From: Aquibacillus rhizosphaerae
GTDB lineage: Bacteria > Bacillota > Bacilli > Bacillales > Amphibacillaceae
Direction of reading: 5' to 3'
Assembly: GCF_030282825.1 (NCBI RefSeq)
Contig: NZ_JASTZU010000018.1
Coordinates: forward strand, 310,001 to 374,000
Length of the DNA stretch: 64,000 bases
The stretch's first letter is position 1; the number at the start of each line of letters is the position of its first letter. Under the pieces are notes generated by a model, which did not search any database, had not been told where the DNA came from, and worked only from the letters and a program-made list of their open reading frames with translations. This document shows positions 1 through 9,127 of this stretch, piece after piece. The position numbers and the translations under genes were made by a program.

Positions 1-684
1 CATGTTTGCTTTGGCATTCGACGGTAACCAGTCCTTTGTCCATTGATCAAATACAACTGTAATATCGTTTTTATTAATCAGTGGTTGCAGTATATTAAAC
101 ACGCCTTTTTTTAACAAGTGGGCATTATTATCGGTTTCTGCACCTCCAATATATACATACTTACCTTTAGGAACTAGGCTTGTAATCGCATTGGCTTGTA
201 ATTCTCCGACCTTTTCATTGTCATAAGAAACGTACATGTCCACTTCCGCATTTTTAATTAAGCGGTCATAAGATAATACCTTGATTCCTTCTGAGTGGGC
301 TTTTTCCACGATTGCTGCCGTCGACTCCGCATTATGTGGCGTAATGACAAGTAAGTCAATACCCTGGCTAATTAACATTTCTGCTTGCCAAATTTGCAAA
401 GCATCATCCCCGTCAGCCGACATTATTTCCACCTCTGCACCAAGTTTTTCCACTGCATCTTTAAAAAGATCCCTGTCCTTTAGCCAACGTTCCTCGAGTA
501 ACGTCCCCATTGCGAAGCCGATTTTAACTGCGTCCTCATTATTCACATTTTCCGAAGGCGTAAAGTTGGCATTCTCTGAAAGACTCTTTATGCTAGAACT
601 ATCACGTTTTTCACAGGCAGAGATAAAAGGTAATAACATAAGCATAAGTAGCACAAAGCTTGCATGAAAAAAACACCGTTTCAT
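1..684 (-). CDS. xylF: Xylose-type sugar ABC transporter substrate-binding lipoprotein (partial, C-terminus outside the window)
   Basis: Seen: the reading frame starts with ATG at 684 behind an AGGAAGGATG ribosome binding site and runs off the window edge, giving 228 residues. The N-terminus is a lipoprotein signal (hydrophobic residues 9-20, lipobox I-S-A-C at 21-24). The mature part begins with KIGFAMGTLLEERWLKDRD, close to the start of XylF-type periplasmic-binding proteins (peripla_BP_4), followed by alternating beta/alpha segments. Known: XylF binds extracellular D-xylose and delivers it to XylG/XylH. Context: it lies downstream of and in the same direction as a sugar-sensing kinase/regulator set, so it is probably the regulated target. 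Another aldose such as ribose or galactose cannot be excluded. The ATPase and permease genes would lie outside the window. Confidence 0.8.
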   Translation of the reverse strand, partial: MKRCFFHASFVLLMLMLLPFISACEKRDSSSIKSLSENANFTPSENVNNEDAVKIGFAMGTLLEERWLKDRDLFKDAVEKLGAEVEIMSADGDDALQIWQAEMLISQGIDLLVITPHNAESTAAIVEKAHSEGIKVLSYDRLIKNAEVDMYVSYDNEKVGELQANAITSLVPKGKYVYIGGAETDNNAHLLKKGVFNILQPLINKNDITVVFDQWTKDWLPSNAKANM

Positions 685-913
685 TTTCTCGCATCCTTCC
701 TATTAAAAAACACAGGGCTTCAAACAAATAATCACTTTTTTAAAAGGCGATCGTTCTAAACAATTTCTCTTAATGACAGCCGCGATAATCTTAATTGAAA
801 GATGCTAGTAGCCTCTTTCATCACAAAAAGGTAGTCTGTAAGCTGTGACACTGAACAATAAATGTTCTGGAGATAAACAACCTAAGGGCCTCATTAATAA
901 ATAGGCTTATTAC

Positions 914-2455
914 TCATGCATGTATATTCTTTCGGTATTCTGTTGGAGAAACCTGGCACATTTTTTTAAACACCTTACTGAAATAATTTGGATCGTGATA
1001 ACCAACCTCGAAAGTAATTTCTTTTAAACTTTTTTCCGGATCACGCATCAGTTTCTTTGCTTTTTCAATTCGACATTCTGTTAAAAAGTTGATGTAATTA
1101 ACACCAAGCTGTTCTTTAAAGATTTTACTAATGTAAATAGGACTTAAACCTACTACTCTACCAATTGCATCAAGTGAGATATCCTGATGGGCGTGTTCAA
1201 TGATATGCTGTTTGATTTGTTCGATTGTGTCTGCTTCTAACCTTGCATGTCGCTCTTCATACGACTGTTTTAACTTTTCTAACAAGTGACTTGTTTCCGC
1301 CCTTAGCTGTCTATAATCAGTAGACTGAAAGGGATAAATTGGTGATTCTAATTCTGCTCCCATTTCATTAAGTAGTTGAGAGACAAGCCAAAACAGCTCC
1401 ATCAAATGTTGCTGCGTATGCAGTAAATTGGTTCCTTCCTGCTCAGAACGATTAATCAAGCTAGTAACGGTTGTACTAATTTCTTCCCAATTGCCACTTC
1501 GTATTTCTTCAAAAAACTGTTGTTCATATTGCTTCGATGTTTGCTCATCGAAACCCGAAACAAGTGTTGGTAAATCGTTATAAAAACGGTATTTGACGCG
1601 TATTGTTGAATCTCGAGTTGCTAATAACGATTCTTGATAAGATTGCCGTATTTGATCTAATGAACTACAAACATTGCCAATCCCAATAAACCATTCGGCA
1701 TCACCATCCAAATTCACTAGTTTCAATAACTCTCTCGCTAAAAAGGTTGCTTGTGAACGGTATGATTGATCTTGCTTTCTAAAAACTATAATTGGTAGTT
1801 GGCGACCATAAAACGCACCAATCCAACCGCTTCCTGCTTCCCTAACCTTTTCTCTGATGGCAGAATAGTAAACTTCAGAACCTAATGGAAGCAAAAGACT
1901 CATCACGAATTTTTCTTTCGTTATCTTCATATCCAACATTTCGACCAATTCGTTTAAATGCACTTCATGGACATGATCAAATAACAGCTGCGTAACAACA
2001 TCCGTTTCAAATACAGACATCGCTTTTTGCAATGTATCCTGTTGATACTTATCCCTTTCTAATAATTTTTGTTCTGTTCCAATTCTATTTAATGCTCTAC
2101 TAATTATTTCCACGATTTCAGTTACTTTACTCGGTTTTACCATATAATCGATTACGCCTAATTTTAATGCAAAACGTGCATAATCAAACGTCGCATAAGC
2201 GGTAACCATTATAAATTTAATATGAGGGTAGTTGACACTGATTTTTTCAACTGCTTCAAAACCACCAATGCCTGGCATTTTGATATCCATTAACACTAAA
2301 TCAGGTTGGAACTCAGCTGCAACTTCGATGGCAACTCTACCATTCTTTGCTTGCTTGATTACGAGATTAGAGAAGTTTTTTTCCAAAATTACTTGCAGGG
2401 CATCTCGTTCTATTTGCTCATCATCAACGAGTAATACCTTTATCATCTTGATCAT
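914..2455 (-). CDS. YesN-type response regulator (REC plus AraC-type DNA-binding domain)
   Basis: The 513-residue protein has an N-terminal receiver domain (acidic pair D11-D12, phospho-acceptor D57 in LVLMDIKMPG, conserved K in the VKPSK segment), a long linker, and two helix-turn-helix motifs of the AraC family in the last 100 residues (DISLDAIGRVVGLSPIYISK and the EITFEVGYHDPNYFSKVFKK region). This is the YesN layout. The start overlaps the end of the upstream kinase gene by 32 nt; a second in-frame ATG three codons later is equally possible. It most likely receives phosphate from the adjacent kinase and activates the downstream xylF-like gene. That target is inferred from position and from clostridial XylFII-LytS-YesN systems. 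Confidence 0.9.
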   Translation of the reverse strand: MIKMIKVLLVDDEQIERDALQVILEKNFSNLVIKQAKNGRVAIEVAAEFQPDLVLMDIKMPGIGGFEAVEKISVNYPHIKFIMVTAYATFDYARFALKLGVIDYMVKPSKVTEIVEIISRALNRIGTEQKLLERDKYQQDTLQKAMSVFETDVVTQLLFDHVHEVHLNELVEMLDMKITKEKFVMSLLLPLGSEVYYSAIREKVREAGSGWIGAFYGRQLPIIVFRKQDQSYRSQATFLARELLKLVNLDGDAEWFIGIGNVCSSLDQIRQSYQESLLATRDSTIRVKYRFYNDLPTLVSGFDEQTSKQYEQQFFEEIRSGNWEEISTTVTSLINRSEQEGTNLLHTQQHLMELFWLVSQLLNEMGAELESPIYPFQSTDYRQLRAETSHLLEKLKQSYEERHARLEADTIEQIKQHIIEHAHQDISLDAIGRVVGLSPIYISKIFKEQLGVNYINFLTECRIEKAKKLMRDPEKSLKEITFEVGYHDPNYFSKVFKKMCQVSPTEYRKNIHA

Positions 2456-3893
2456 CCCCCCTCTTCTTTAAAATATGTATGCTCACTTTTGTTCCATTAC
2501 CAATCTTAGCTTCAATCTTAATCACATTTTCACAACCATAAAAAAGCCTTAGACGCTTGACTACATTACTTAACCCAATTCCTGATGCATGCCCTACCAT
2601 TGTGTCATGTTCTTGTTCTTCATCTATGATTTGTTGAATTTTATCTTCTGCCATTCCAGGACCATCATCTTCTACTTCAACAATGACCCGGTCTCCTTCA
2701 TCTTTAACACGAAACGAGATAACACCACCTTCTTCGTTTGGTTCTACTGCATATATCATGGCATTTTCTACTATTGGTTGTAGGGTTAGGCCAGGTATTT
2801 CAATGTGGAGGCAACCTTCATCAATTTCTGTATGAAAGGTTAACCGATCTGTAAATCTGGCTTTTTGAATATTAATGTACTGTTGTAACACGTTCACTTC
2901 ATGATAAAGTGTCATCGTCTTGTCCAAATGCTTTAAATTATATCGTAATAGGCCTGCTACACTGACTAGTAAATCGCTTGTTTCTTCAGATCCTTCCAGA
3001 TATGCCTTTTTCGATACCGTATTAAGTGTATTAAACAAAAAATGCGGATTGATCTGACTTTGCAAACTACGGAGCTGACTTTCTTTTAAAAGAAGCTTAC
3101 TCTGTTGTAATTCGTTTTCAAGCTGTGCTTTCTTTTGAATTTCTAAAATCAAATTATTAATATTATTTCTCATATGTTCAAACATTTTTGCCAGAAATGC
3201 GATTTCGTCTTTGGAATCAACCGCAATTTTTAGATCAAACCGCCCCTTTGATAGTTCGCTTGCTGCTTGTGTCAGTTGTTCAACTGGTTTTGTAATTCTT
3301 AAGGAGAACCAATACGTATAAAGTAATAGCAAAAATGTGATTAACAACAGCATCCAAATCCCGAGCTGGTTCAATTCTTCCGATTGGTTGATAATCGCGC
3401 GGTAAAAGCGATCATACGTCTTTAGTTCGGTATCAATTATAGTAAGTGTCATTTCAGAAATATAATTAGAAATGAACGTTGCTTCATTTAGTGCTTCCAT
3501 TGCACTCTCTGTTCCGTCTTCTGAATGAAACACAAGAGAACGATCCGTTGTTTCTATAAGACTATCAATTAAGTTAATGTAGCTTGTTAGAGCTAACTCA
3601 TTCTCCGCATTTTTAAAATTAGCAACCTCGTCTTTCATTTTTTGAATTTGATTTTTACTACGGTCAATGGAATCTAAATTTTCGGCAATGGGGGTAAGTA
3701 GGTAATTGTTTAATGCTGTTACCATCTCTTGGCTCGTACGTGTTAATTCGTTCATGACTAAGTAGCGTTCGAGAATGTTATTGTATTGATTTTGCATTTT
3801 TTGATTATAAAAGGTCAATGACATCCAGATTGATGCCATAATTACTAATACAACTACCGCAAGCAACCATATTTTCTTTTGTATGTTGTTCAT
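2424..3893 (-). CDS. YesM/LytS-type sensor histidine kinase
   Basis: The 489-residue membrane kinase has a transmembrane segment near residues 7-28, an extracytoplasmic part of about 145 residues, a second membrane segment near 175-195, a HAMP linker, and a His_kinase (PF06580) domain with the phospho-acceptor motif QSQINPHFLFNTLN. An HATPase domain follows, with an N-box (PIVENAMIY) and glycine boxes (DDGPGM, GIGLSNV). The start codon overlaps the end of the upstream binding-protein gene by 4 nt (ATGA), suggesting translational coupling. The extracytoplasmic part has no recognisable ligand domain, so the anchored binding protein encoded next to it is the likely sugar sensor. Inference: xylose or a related pentose is the signal. 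Confidence 0.9.
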   Translation of the reverse strand: MNNIQKKIWLLAVVVLVIMASIWMSLTFYNQKMQNQYNNILERYLVMNELTRTSQEMVTALNNYLLTPIAENLDSIDRSKNQIQKMKDEVANFKNAENELALTSYINLIDSLIETTDRSLVFHSEDGTESAMEALNEATFISNYISEMTLTIIDTELKTYDRFYRAIINQSEELNQLGIWMLLLITFLLLLYTYWFSLRITKPVEQLTQAASELSKGRFDLKIAVDSKDEIAFLAKMFEHMRNNINNLILEIQKKAQLENELQQSKLLLKESQLRSLQSQINPHFLFNTLNTVSKKAYLEGSEETSDLLVSVAGLLRYNLKHLDKTMTLYHEVNVLQQYINIQKARFTDRLTFHTEIDEGCLHIEIPGLTLQPIVENAMIYAVEPNEEGGVISFRVKDEGDRVIVEVEDDGPGMAEDKIQQIIDEEQEHDTMVGHASGIGLSNVVKRLRLFYGCENVIKIEAKIGNGTKVSIHILKKRGDDQDDKGITR

Positions 3894-4867
3894 TGTATAT
3901 CCAACGCCTTTACCATCCGGATATCAGTAAGATACCCATCCAAATATAATGGAACAGTATCATTGTTCAACCACTCCATCATTAGCATTACGCTTCGTTC
4001 ACCCATCCTATGTGGGGATTGTTCAATCATTCCATCAAGCTTGCCTTGTTTTAAGAGAGAAAGTGATGCACGGTTGTCGTCAAACGAATAAATATAATAA
4101 GGACCTATTTTCGAACGTCTCTCTATCTCTTCGATAATATCTTCAGTGAAATTTGAATTTACGGCGATAAAAGCATCGACGTTTGGATGTCGATTCAATA
4201 TGTCCTTTGTTAGTGCTATTCCTTGCTCTCTAGTATTTTCTGTTGTCGTTTCTATCAACTCAATCTTTGGAAATTTCTTTAGATATTCTTGAATACCCTT
4301 TAGTCGTTGTTCTTGATAAAATTCTTTTCTGCTATCCAACATAAGGATGACTTCACCTTGTGTACCCATATCATCTATAAGTTGAGTAGCGATTAATTCT
4401 CCAGCTAAATGTTGGTTAGAACCAACATAGGTTTTACGAAGACTTTCGGACGACGGTACATCATGTGCAACTGTTATAATAGGAATCCCATACGAAGCTG
4501 CTTTCACTTTCGTTAATTCTTTGAACTCATCTGTATCCAACCCTTGCACAATAATACCGCCCATTTTTGAATAGATAGCAAGTTCAATTTGCTTTAAAAA
4601 ATTTTCCTGGTTGTTCCCATAACTTCCCCATACTTCAAGTGTTGCCCCTTCTTTTTCTGCTTGTTTCTTCGCCCCGGCACTAACTTTGTCCCAAAAAGGG
4701 GTGTCCAATTCTTGAGTAATTAACACCAGACGATTATTAAGCGATTCTTGATCTGTTTCATTTGGTAATTGCCAATTAGCACGGTACACATCAACTACCG
4801 ATTCAAATGTAAAATAAAATAGAATAACAGAAATGATAGCGGTTACAAAATAGGTGAACTTTCTCAT
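3890..4867 (-). CDS. Membrane-anchored sugar-binding sensor protein (XylFII-like)
   Basis: The 325-residue protein belongs to the periplasmic-binding-protein family (peripla_BP_4; start of the fold at LVLITQELDTPFWDKVSAGA). It has an uncleaved-looking N-terminal hydrophobic anchor (about residues 5-24) and no lipobox cysteine. The ATG at 4867 follows a purine-rich AAAGGAGCACC site. It is the first gene of a coupled run binding protein-kinase-response regulator-xylF. In clostridia a protein of this type (XylFII) presents xylose to the LytS kinase rather than feeding a transporter, and the missing lipobox fits a sensory role. The ligand itself is inferred from the downstream xylF-like gene. Confidence 0.8.
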   Translation of the reverse strand: MRKFTYFVTAIISVILFYFTFESVVDVYRANWQLPNETDQESLNNRLVLITQELDTPFWDKVSAGAKKQAEKEGATLEVWGSYGNNQENFLKQIELAIYSKMGGIIVQGLDTDEFKELTKVKAASYGIPIITVAHDVPSSESLRKTYVGSNQHLAGELIATQLIDDMGTQGEVILMLDSRKEFYQEQRLKGIQEYLKKFPKIELIETTTENTREQGIALTKDILNRHPNVDAFIAVNSNFTEDIIEEIERRSKIGPYYIYSFDDNRASLSLLKQGKLDGMIEQSPHRMGERSVMLMMEWLNNDTVPLYLDGYLTDIRMVKALDIQ

Positions 4868-5341
4868 TGCCTGGTGCTCCTTTTCCTACTAGAGTATGAA
4901 GCATAGGGACAGTTCAAATACTTCATTTCATGCACAATGAACTAAAATCGAATAGCTATGGGAGCGCTTTTTGCTATTCACAGAAAATATTAAGTTTAAA
5001 ATCCACCTCCATCAATAATACTAAGACCGATTCCTTTAGCACATATTATACATCATATCAAATTTTTGACCTAAATTAATGTTAATAAAAGTATTTCTTT
5101 ATAACTAATCAATTTCATAATACCAATTTTGTCGTCACCTTCAACAGTATATAGTTGGGTAAAACCATTCCCATACTATATATTGTCGTAGATGACTGAA
5201 TAAGGTAATTATGAAATTGACTCATAACATATAGATATTAATAATGGTTAGATAGCATCACCTAAAAGGAAAATCTTTATGTAAATTAAACACGCAACAT
5301 GCTATTACGTTGCCATAACCTCTGCCTGTCATAGGGATATC
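4868..5341. other. Intergenic region upstream of the sugar-sensing genes
   Basis: No convincing gene. At 4950-4979 a 7-bp inverted repeat (GAATAGC / GCTATTC) encloses TGGGAGCGCTTTTT, which resembles a CcpA cre site with a few mismatches. It sits about 85 nt upstream of the binding-protein ATG. A TATAAT-like -10 element occurs on the minus strand at 5045-5050 without a good -35. Carbon catabolite control is therefore possible but weakly supported. Confidence 0.35.
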
Positions 5342-5385
5342 ATAACAATGGGGACAGTTTTAGTTCCCCCTGTCCCCATTGTTAT
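5342..5385. repeat. Perfect 16-bp palindrome with GGGGACAG arms (REP-like hairpin)
   Basis: The left arm 5342-5357 ends in AATGGGGACAG, the right arm is 5370-5385, and the loop is 12 nt. The arms match over all 16 positions. It lies directly downstream of the nadE stop codon, but no T-run follows on the nadE strand, so it looks more like a REP-type palindrome or processing signal than a classical terminator. A related partial sequence (AGGGACAGTTC) occurs near 4907. Confidence 0.6.
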
Positions 5386-5387
5386 CT

Positions 5388-6215
5388 TTATTTCCACCAG
5401 TTGTCGAAGATATTAACTGGTGGATTCCTTTTATGTTCGGTTTTGATGTATAATGTTTCGATGGTTTTCTTCGCTTGTTCTTCCACTGTCTTCCCTTCTA
5501 AATAGTCATCAATTTGGTCATAAGTCACTCCTAGAGCTTCTTCATCAGGTAATTGTGGTTTGTCATCTTCTAAATCCGCGGTTGGTTTTTTATTGTAAAG
5601 ATGCTCTGGGCACCCTAGTTCTTTTAATAATTGCTTCCCTTGTCGTTTGTTCAATCGAAAAATAGGCGCTAAATCACAAGCACCGTCACCATATTTCGTG
5701 TAAAAGCCAGTGACTGCTTCGGCACTATGGTCTGTACCTAATACAGCTAAAGAATGAGCTGCAGCGATGGTGTACTGAACTTTCATTCTTTCTCTCGCCT
5801 TTTCATTCCCCTTTAAAAAATCAGATACCTCGACGCCAACGTTTTCTAAAGATGTTACACTAGCGTCTACGGCATCTTTAATATTAACGCGAAATACTTT
5901 ATCTGGTTTAACAAACTCAATGGCATCTAAACAATCCGACTCATCCATTTGATCACCATAAGGCAACCGGATACCAAAAAATTGATATACGCTCTTCCCT
6001 TGTTCTTGATTCAGTTCATCTACAGCCATTTTAGCGAGCTTGGAAGTTAACGTGGAGTCCTGTCCTCCAGACATACCAAGAACAAATCCTTTCAAAAATG
6101 GATGGGCCTTTAAATACCCTTTTAAAAATTCTATTGTTTTTCTAATTTCCTCTTTTGTATCAATGACTGGCTTGGTTTTCATTTCGCTAATAATCTCTTT
6201 TTGCATTTGATCCAT
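5388..6215 (-). CDS. nadE: Ammonia-dependent NAD+ synthetase
   Basis: NadE adenylates nicotinic acid adenine dinucleotide and amidates it to NAD+ in the cytoplasm. The 275-residue protein carries the PP-loop motif SGGQDST, the LGTDHAAEA-like segment ([20 protein letters not shown]), and the C-terminal TEHKR region ending in FDNWWK. Its length and order match B. subtilis NadE (272 aa), with no glutaminase domain. The ATG at 6215 is preferred because GGAGGG lies 8 nt upstream; the frame is open to a TTG at 6230 that overlaps this Shine-Dalgarno sequence. It is the last gene of the NAD run and follows nadD by 41 nt. Confidence 0.95.
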   Translation of the reverse strand: MDQMQKEIISEMKTKPVIDTKEEIRKTIEFLKGYLKAHPFLKGFVLGMSGGQDSTLTSKLAKMAVDELNQEQGKSVYQFFGIRLPYGDQMDESDCLDAIEFVKPDKVFRVNIKDAVDASVTSLENVGVEVSDFLKGNEKARERMKVQYTIAAAHSLAVLGTDHSAEAVTGFYTKYGDGACDLAPIFRLNKRQGKQLLKELGCPEHLYNKKPTADLEDDKPQLPDEEALGVTYDQIDDYLEGKTVEEQAKKTIETLYIKTEHKRNPPVNIFDNWWK

Positions 6216-6256
6216 TTTAAATCCCTCCAAAAATTATGGTATTTTATAATCACGCT

Positions 6257-6958
6257 TTACGAACGCTGTGTCTTATATAAATGGTGTTCCTTAATATATT
6301 GATAACAAGAGTCCGGTAACAAATATCTCGGTTCGCCACCTCGGGCAAATTCTTCTCTTATATAAGTCGAGCTAATTTCCATTGCCAGACCTTTATCCAA
6401 CATCTGAAATCTTCCATCGTCATAATTCCTGAGCAAAGGTGATTTTGCAATCGTGCCAAGCAAATCAATATTATCCCTTGCCATTACAATGAATTTATTG
6501 TTACTAATTAATTCTTCAGCCTTGGTCCATTGTCCTGCACCAATATCAACCAATAAGTCCGCACCCATAATAAAAAAGATCTCAGCATTTGGTAATATGT
6601 CCTTAAAATACTCCATGGTGTAATACGTATAATGTTCTCCAGGTAATACATTCATTTCATAGTCATCGAGAATGAATTTTTCGTTTTTTTCTATTGCAAA
6701 CCCGGCCATCTTAATACGGTGGGTATCTTCTGTTTGCATTAATTTGTCTCTTCTTTTTGTTGATGACGGTAAAAAGATGATGAAATCCAGTTTTTTTCGA
6801 TGTGCAACAGTGGAAGCTGTCCACAAATGCACATTCGTGATTGGATCAAAAGAGGAGCCATAAATACCAATTTTAACTCCTTTACGAAACAATCCTTCGA
6901 TAGGTTTATTTGGATTTAATTCCTGATACTTCTGTTTAATTTTTTCAACCCGTACCAA
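6257..6958 (-). CDS. nadD: Nicotinate-nucleotide adenylyltransferase family protein
   Basis: Probable transfer of AMP from ATP to nicotinate mononucleotide, making the NadE substrate. Seen: the nucleotidyltransferase entry motif GIYGSSFDPITNVHL and the C-terminal ISSTYIR motif (usual ISSTxxR). Odd: the usual (H/T)xGH motif reads T-N-V-H, with Val in place of Gly, and there is a 25-residue N-terminal extension before the fold. A TAG at 6983-6985 with no ATG after it leaves the TTG at 6956-6958 as the start. At 233 residues it is longer than B. subtilis NadD (about 189), so it may be a paralogue devoted to salvage. It lies between pncB and nadE. Confidence 0.85.
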   Translation of the reverse strand: MVRVEKIKQKYQELNPNKPIEGLFRKGVKIGIYGSSFDPITNVHLWTASTVAHRKKLDFIIFLPSSTKRRDKLMQTEDTHRIKMAGFAIEKNEKFILDDYEMNVLPGEHYTYYTMEYFKDILPNAEIFFIMGADLLVDIGAGQWTKAEELISNNKFIVMARDNIDLLGTIAKSPLLRNYDDGRFQMLDKGLAMEISSTYIREEFARGGEPRYLLPDSCYQYIKEHHLYKTQRS

Positions 6959-7009
6959 TGTGACATCATTCCTCTCATACCGCTAACTTTGTGTTCAGGT
7001 TAACTGGAT

Positions 7010-8488
7010 TTAGGATTGACCTGTTGCTTCGTTCCAATCCCTCTTCACCTTCCCTTTCACTTCCTGAATCTTTTTCATTTTGTTATCCCAACATTCTTGG
7101 CTGAGATCAACCGCATATTCTTCAGGGTTCATCGTACGTTTAAATTCATCCCAAAATAATTCCAATGATTCCTTCGCATAGCTTTGTGCTTGTTGAATTG
7201 CCGGTAATGTATAAACAAGTTTTCCATCTACAAAAATATCCTGATGCAAATCTTTTGCCTCAAAGTTTGTTACAAACTTACTAATGTATGTGTGCACGGG
7301 ATGGAACATTTTTAAACGCGATTCTTCTTCCGGTTTTTCATCTTCCAACGCGATATAATCTCCTTCTGCGCGGTGGTTAATCGTATTCACAATTCGGTAA
7401 ACGTTTTTTATACCTGGTGTAGTTACTTTTTCGGGATTTGCAGATATCTTAATGGTATCTACCATGTCACCATTTTCATCCTCGATCGCGACAATTTTGT
7501 ACACCGCACCTAGTGCAGGTTGATCATAGGCTGTAATCAGCTTCGTACCAATCCCCCATACATCGATTTTAGCCCCTTGTGCTTGCAAACTCAAAATAGT
7601 CGATTCATCTAAGTCATTGGAAGCATAAATTTTTGCATCGGTAAATCCAGCTGCATCAAGCATTTTTCTTGCCTGCTTAGATAAATAAGCCATATCACCA
7701 CTATCTAATCGGATTCCTAAGAAATTGATGGAATCCCCTAACTCCTTCGCCACTTTTATTGCATTAGGCACTCCTGATTTCAACGTATTATACGTGTCTA
7801 CCAGAAAAACACAATTTTTATGTCGTTTTGCATATTTATGAAAGGCGGTATATTCATCTCTGTACGCTTGAATCATTGAATGTGCGTGTGTACCTGACAC
7901 TGGAATGCCAAACATTTTTCCAGCTCTAACATTACTCGTTGCTGAAAATCCCCCGATGAAAGCAGCTCTCGTACCCCAAACAGCTGCATCAAATTCATGG
8001 GCTCTCCTCGTACCAAATTCCATCGCTGGCGCATCACCAATTACCTGTTTAATTCTAGATGCCTTCGTAGCAATCAATGTTTGGTAATTCACAATATTAA
8101 GTAAAGCTGTTTCGATCAACTGTGCTTCAGCTAAATTCGCTTCAACACGAAGAATTGGTTCATTGCCAAACACAATTTCACCTTCGACCATGCACCGAAT
8201 CGTTCCATTAAAGCGAATCGTCTTTAAATAGTCTAAAAAGTCATCACGGTATCCTAATTCCTTCTTTAAAAATTGTAAGTCGGACTCACTAAAATGAAAA
8301 TCCTGTATATAGTTTACTATTTTTTCCAATCCGGCAAATACGCCATAACCGCTTTTGAATGGAAGGCTTCTAAAGTAAAGTTCAAAAACAGCCCTTTTAT
8401 TATGCATACCGTCTTCCCAATAGGTTTCAGCCATATTTATTTGATACAAGTCTGTATGCAACCCTAAGCTATCATCCTCATATGTCAT
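7010..8488 (-). CDS. pncB: Nicotinate phosphoribosyltransferase
   Basis: It converts nicotinate plus PRPP to nicotinate mononucleotide (Preiss-Handler salvage). The 492-residue protein has the N-terminal LHTDLYQINMAETYW segment typical of NAPRTase, the EFGTRRAHEFDAA segment carrying active-site residues, the conserved GTHAHS-type motif (VSGTHAHSMIQ), and the phosphate-binding LDSGDMAYLS region. The ATG at 8488 has GGAGGA upstream and overlaps the pncA stop in an ATGA quartet (8485-8488), which indicates translational coupling. An upstream in-frame TTG at 8503 lies inside the ribosome binding site and is unlikely. Confidence 0.95.
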   Translation of the reverse strand: MTYEDDSLGLHTDLYQINMAETYWEDGMHNKRAVFELYFRSLPFKSGYGVFAGLEKIVNYIQDFHFSESDLQFLKKELGYRDDFLDYLKTIRFNGTIRCMVEGEIVFGNEPILRVEANLAEAQLIETALLNIVNYQTLIATKASRIKQVIGDAPAMEFGTRRAHEFDAAVWGTRAAFIGGFSATSNVRAGKMFGIPVSGTHAHSMIQAYRDEYTAFHKYAKRHKNCVFLVDTYNTLKSGVPNAIKVAKELGDSINFLGIRLDSGDMAYLSKQARKMLDAAGFTDAKIYASNDLDESTILSLQAQGAKIDVWGIGTKLITAYDQPALGAVYKIVAIEDENGDMVDTIKISANPEKVTTPGIKNVYRIVNTINHRAEGDYIALEDEKPEEESRLKMFHPVHTYISKFVTNFEAKDLHQDIFVDGKLVYTLPAIQQAQSYAKESLELFWDEFKRTMNPEEYAVDLSQECWDNKMKKIQEVKGKVKRDWNEATGQS

Positions 8489-9057
8489 TTCTTCTTCCTC
8501 CAACCAGTTCTTATTTCAGCATTAAGACAGTCTTTAAAATGACCTAATGCCCATGTGTGACCTTGTTGATTAAAACTTGCGACAGCATCTTCGTGAACAA
8601 CGATGTGAAAACCTTTATTATACGCATCCACTGCAGTATGCAGGACACAGATATCGGTGCAAACGCCAACTAAATGAACTTCCTCAATGTTTCTCTCTCG
8701 TAGTTTCAATTCTAAATCGGTTCCTGCAAAAGCACTGTATCTTGTTTTATCTATCCAGAATACATAGTTTTCGTCCTTATTATTCTTATAAAGTTCGCTT
8801 AACTTACCATATAACTCTCTACCCATAGTACCTTGTAGGTTATGAGGAGGAAACAATTTTGTCTCGGGATGAAACACGTCCCCCTCTTTATGCATATCAA
8901 TTGCAAAAACAGTGAAATCATTATTCTCAATAAAGCTATTCGTTAATTCACAAATACGTTCTTCAATATTTTGCCCAGGCTCACCACATGTTAAAGCACC
9001 ATCCTTGGCAACAAAATCATTGGTATAGTCAATATTAATGATCGCTTTTTTTCTCAT
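8485..9057 (-). CDS. pncA: Nicotinamidase (isochorismatase-fold amidohydrolase)
   Basis: It deamidates nicotinamide to nicotinate, the first salvage step. The 190-residue protein shows the family catalytic residues: Asp in NIDYTNDFV, Lys in WIDKTRYSAF, and the nucleophile Cys in GVCTDICVLHTA with the preceding cis-peptide region. The metal-site residues D and H of FAIDMHKEGDVFHPE are also present. The ATG at 9057 has AAGGGTG six nt upstream; a GTG three codons earlier is less well placed. It is the second gene of the run after nrtR, with its own promoter and palindrome (see 9078-9088). Confidence 0.93.
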   Translation of the reverse strand: MRKKAIINIDYTNDFVAKDGALTCGEPGQNIEERICELTNSFIENNDFTVFAIDMHKEGDVFHPETKLFPPHNLQGTMGRELYGKLSELYKNNKDENYVFWIDKTRYSAFAGTDLELKLRERNIEEVHLVGVCTDICVLHTAVDAYNKGFHIVVHEDAVASFNQQGHTWALGHFKDCLNAEIRTGWRKKK

Positions 9058-9077
9058 ATTTAACACCCTTTCTCTTT

Positions 9078-9107
9078 AATTAGTAATTTTTAAAAAACTA
9101 ATTTCAA
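9078..9107 (-). promoter_or_regulatory. pncA promoter with embedded candidate NrtR operator
   Basis: The 11-bp palindrome AATTAGTAATT occupies 9078-9088. On the minus strand a TTGAAA at 9102-9107 is followed after 17 nt by ACTAAT at 9079-9084, so the palindrome covers the putative -10 element. The same core, read on the other strand, is the centre of the longer palindrome in front of nrtR. Binding by NrtR is inferred from the repeated sequence and the gene context. Confidence 0.65.
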
Positions 9108-9127
9108 TTTTTTATAGATGTAGGCTG

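Noticed and set aside
281-667. 128-codon plus-strand open frame
   Set aside because: It is antisense to the xylF-like gene, has no ribosome binding site, and the minus-strand product is clearly recognisable.
4950-4979. Strong CcpA cre site upstream of the xylose-sensing genes
   Set aside because: Only partial agreement with the consensus, so it is kept as a possibility in the intergenic entry and not as a separate feature.
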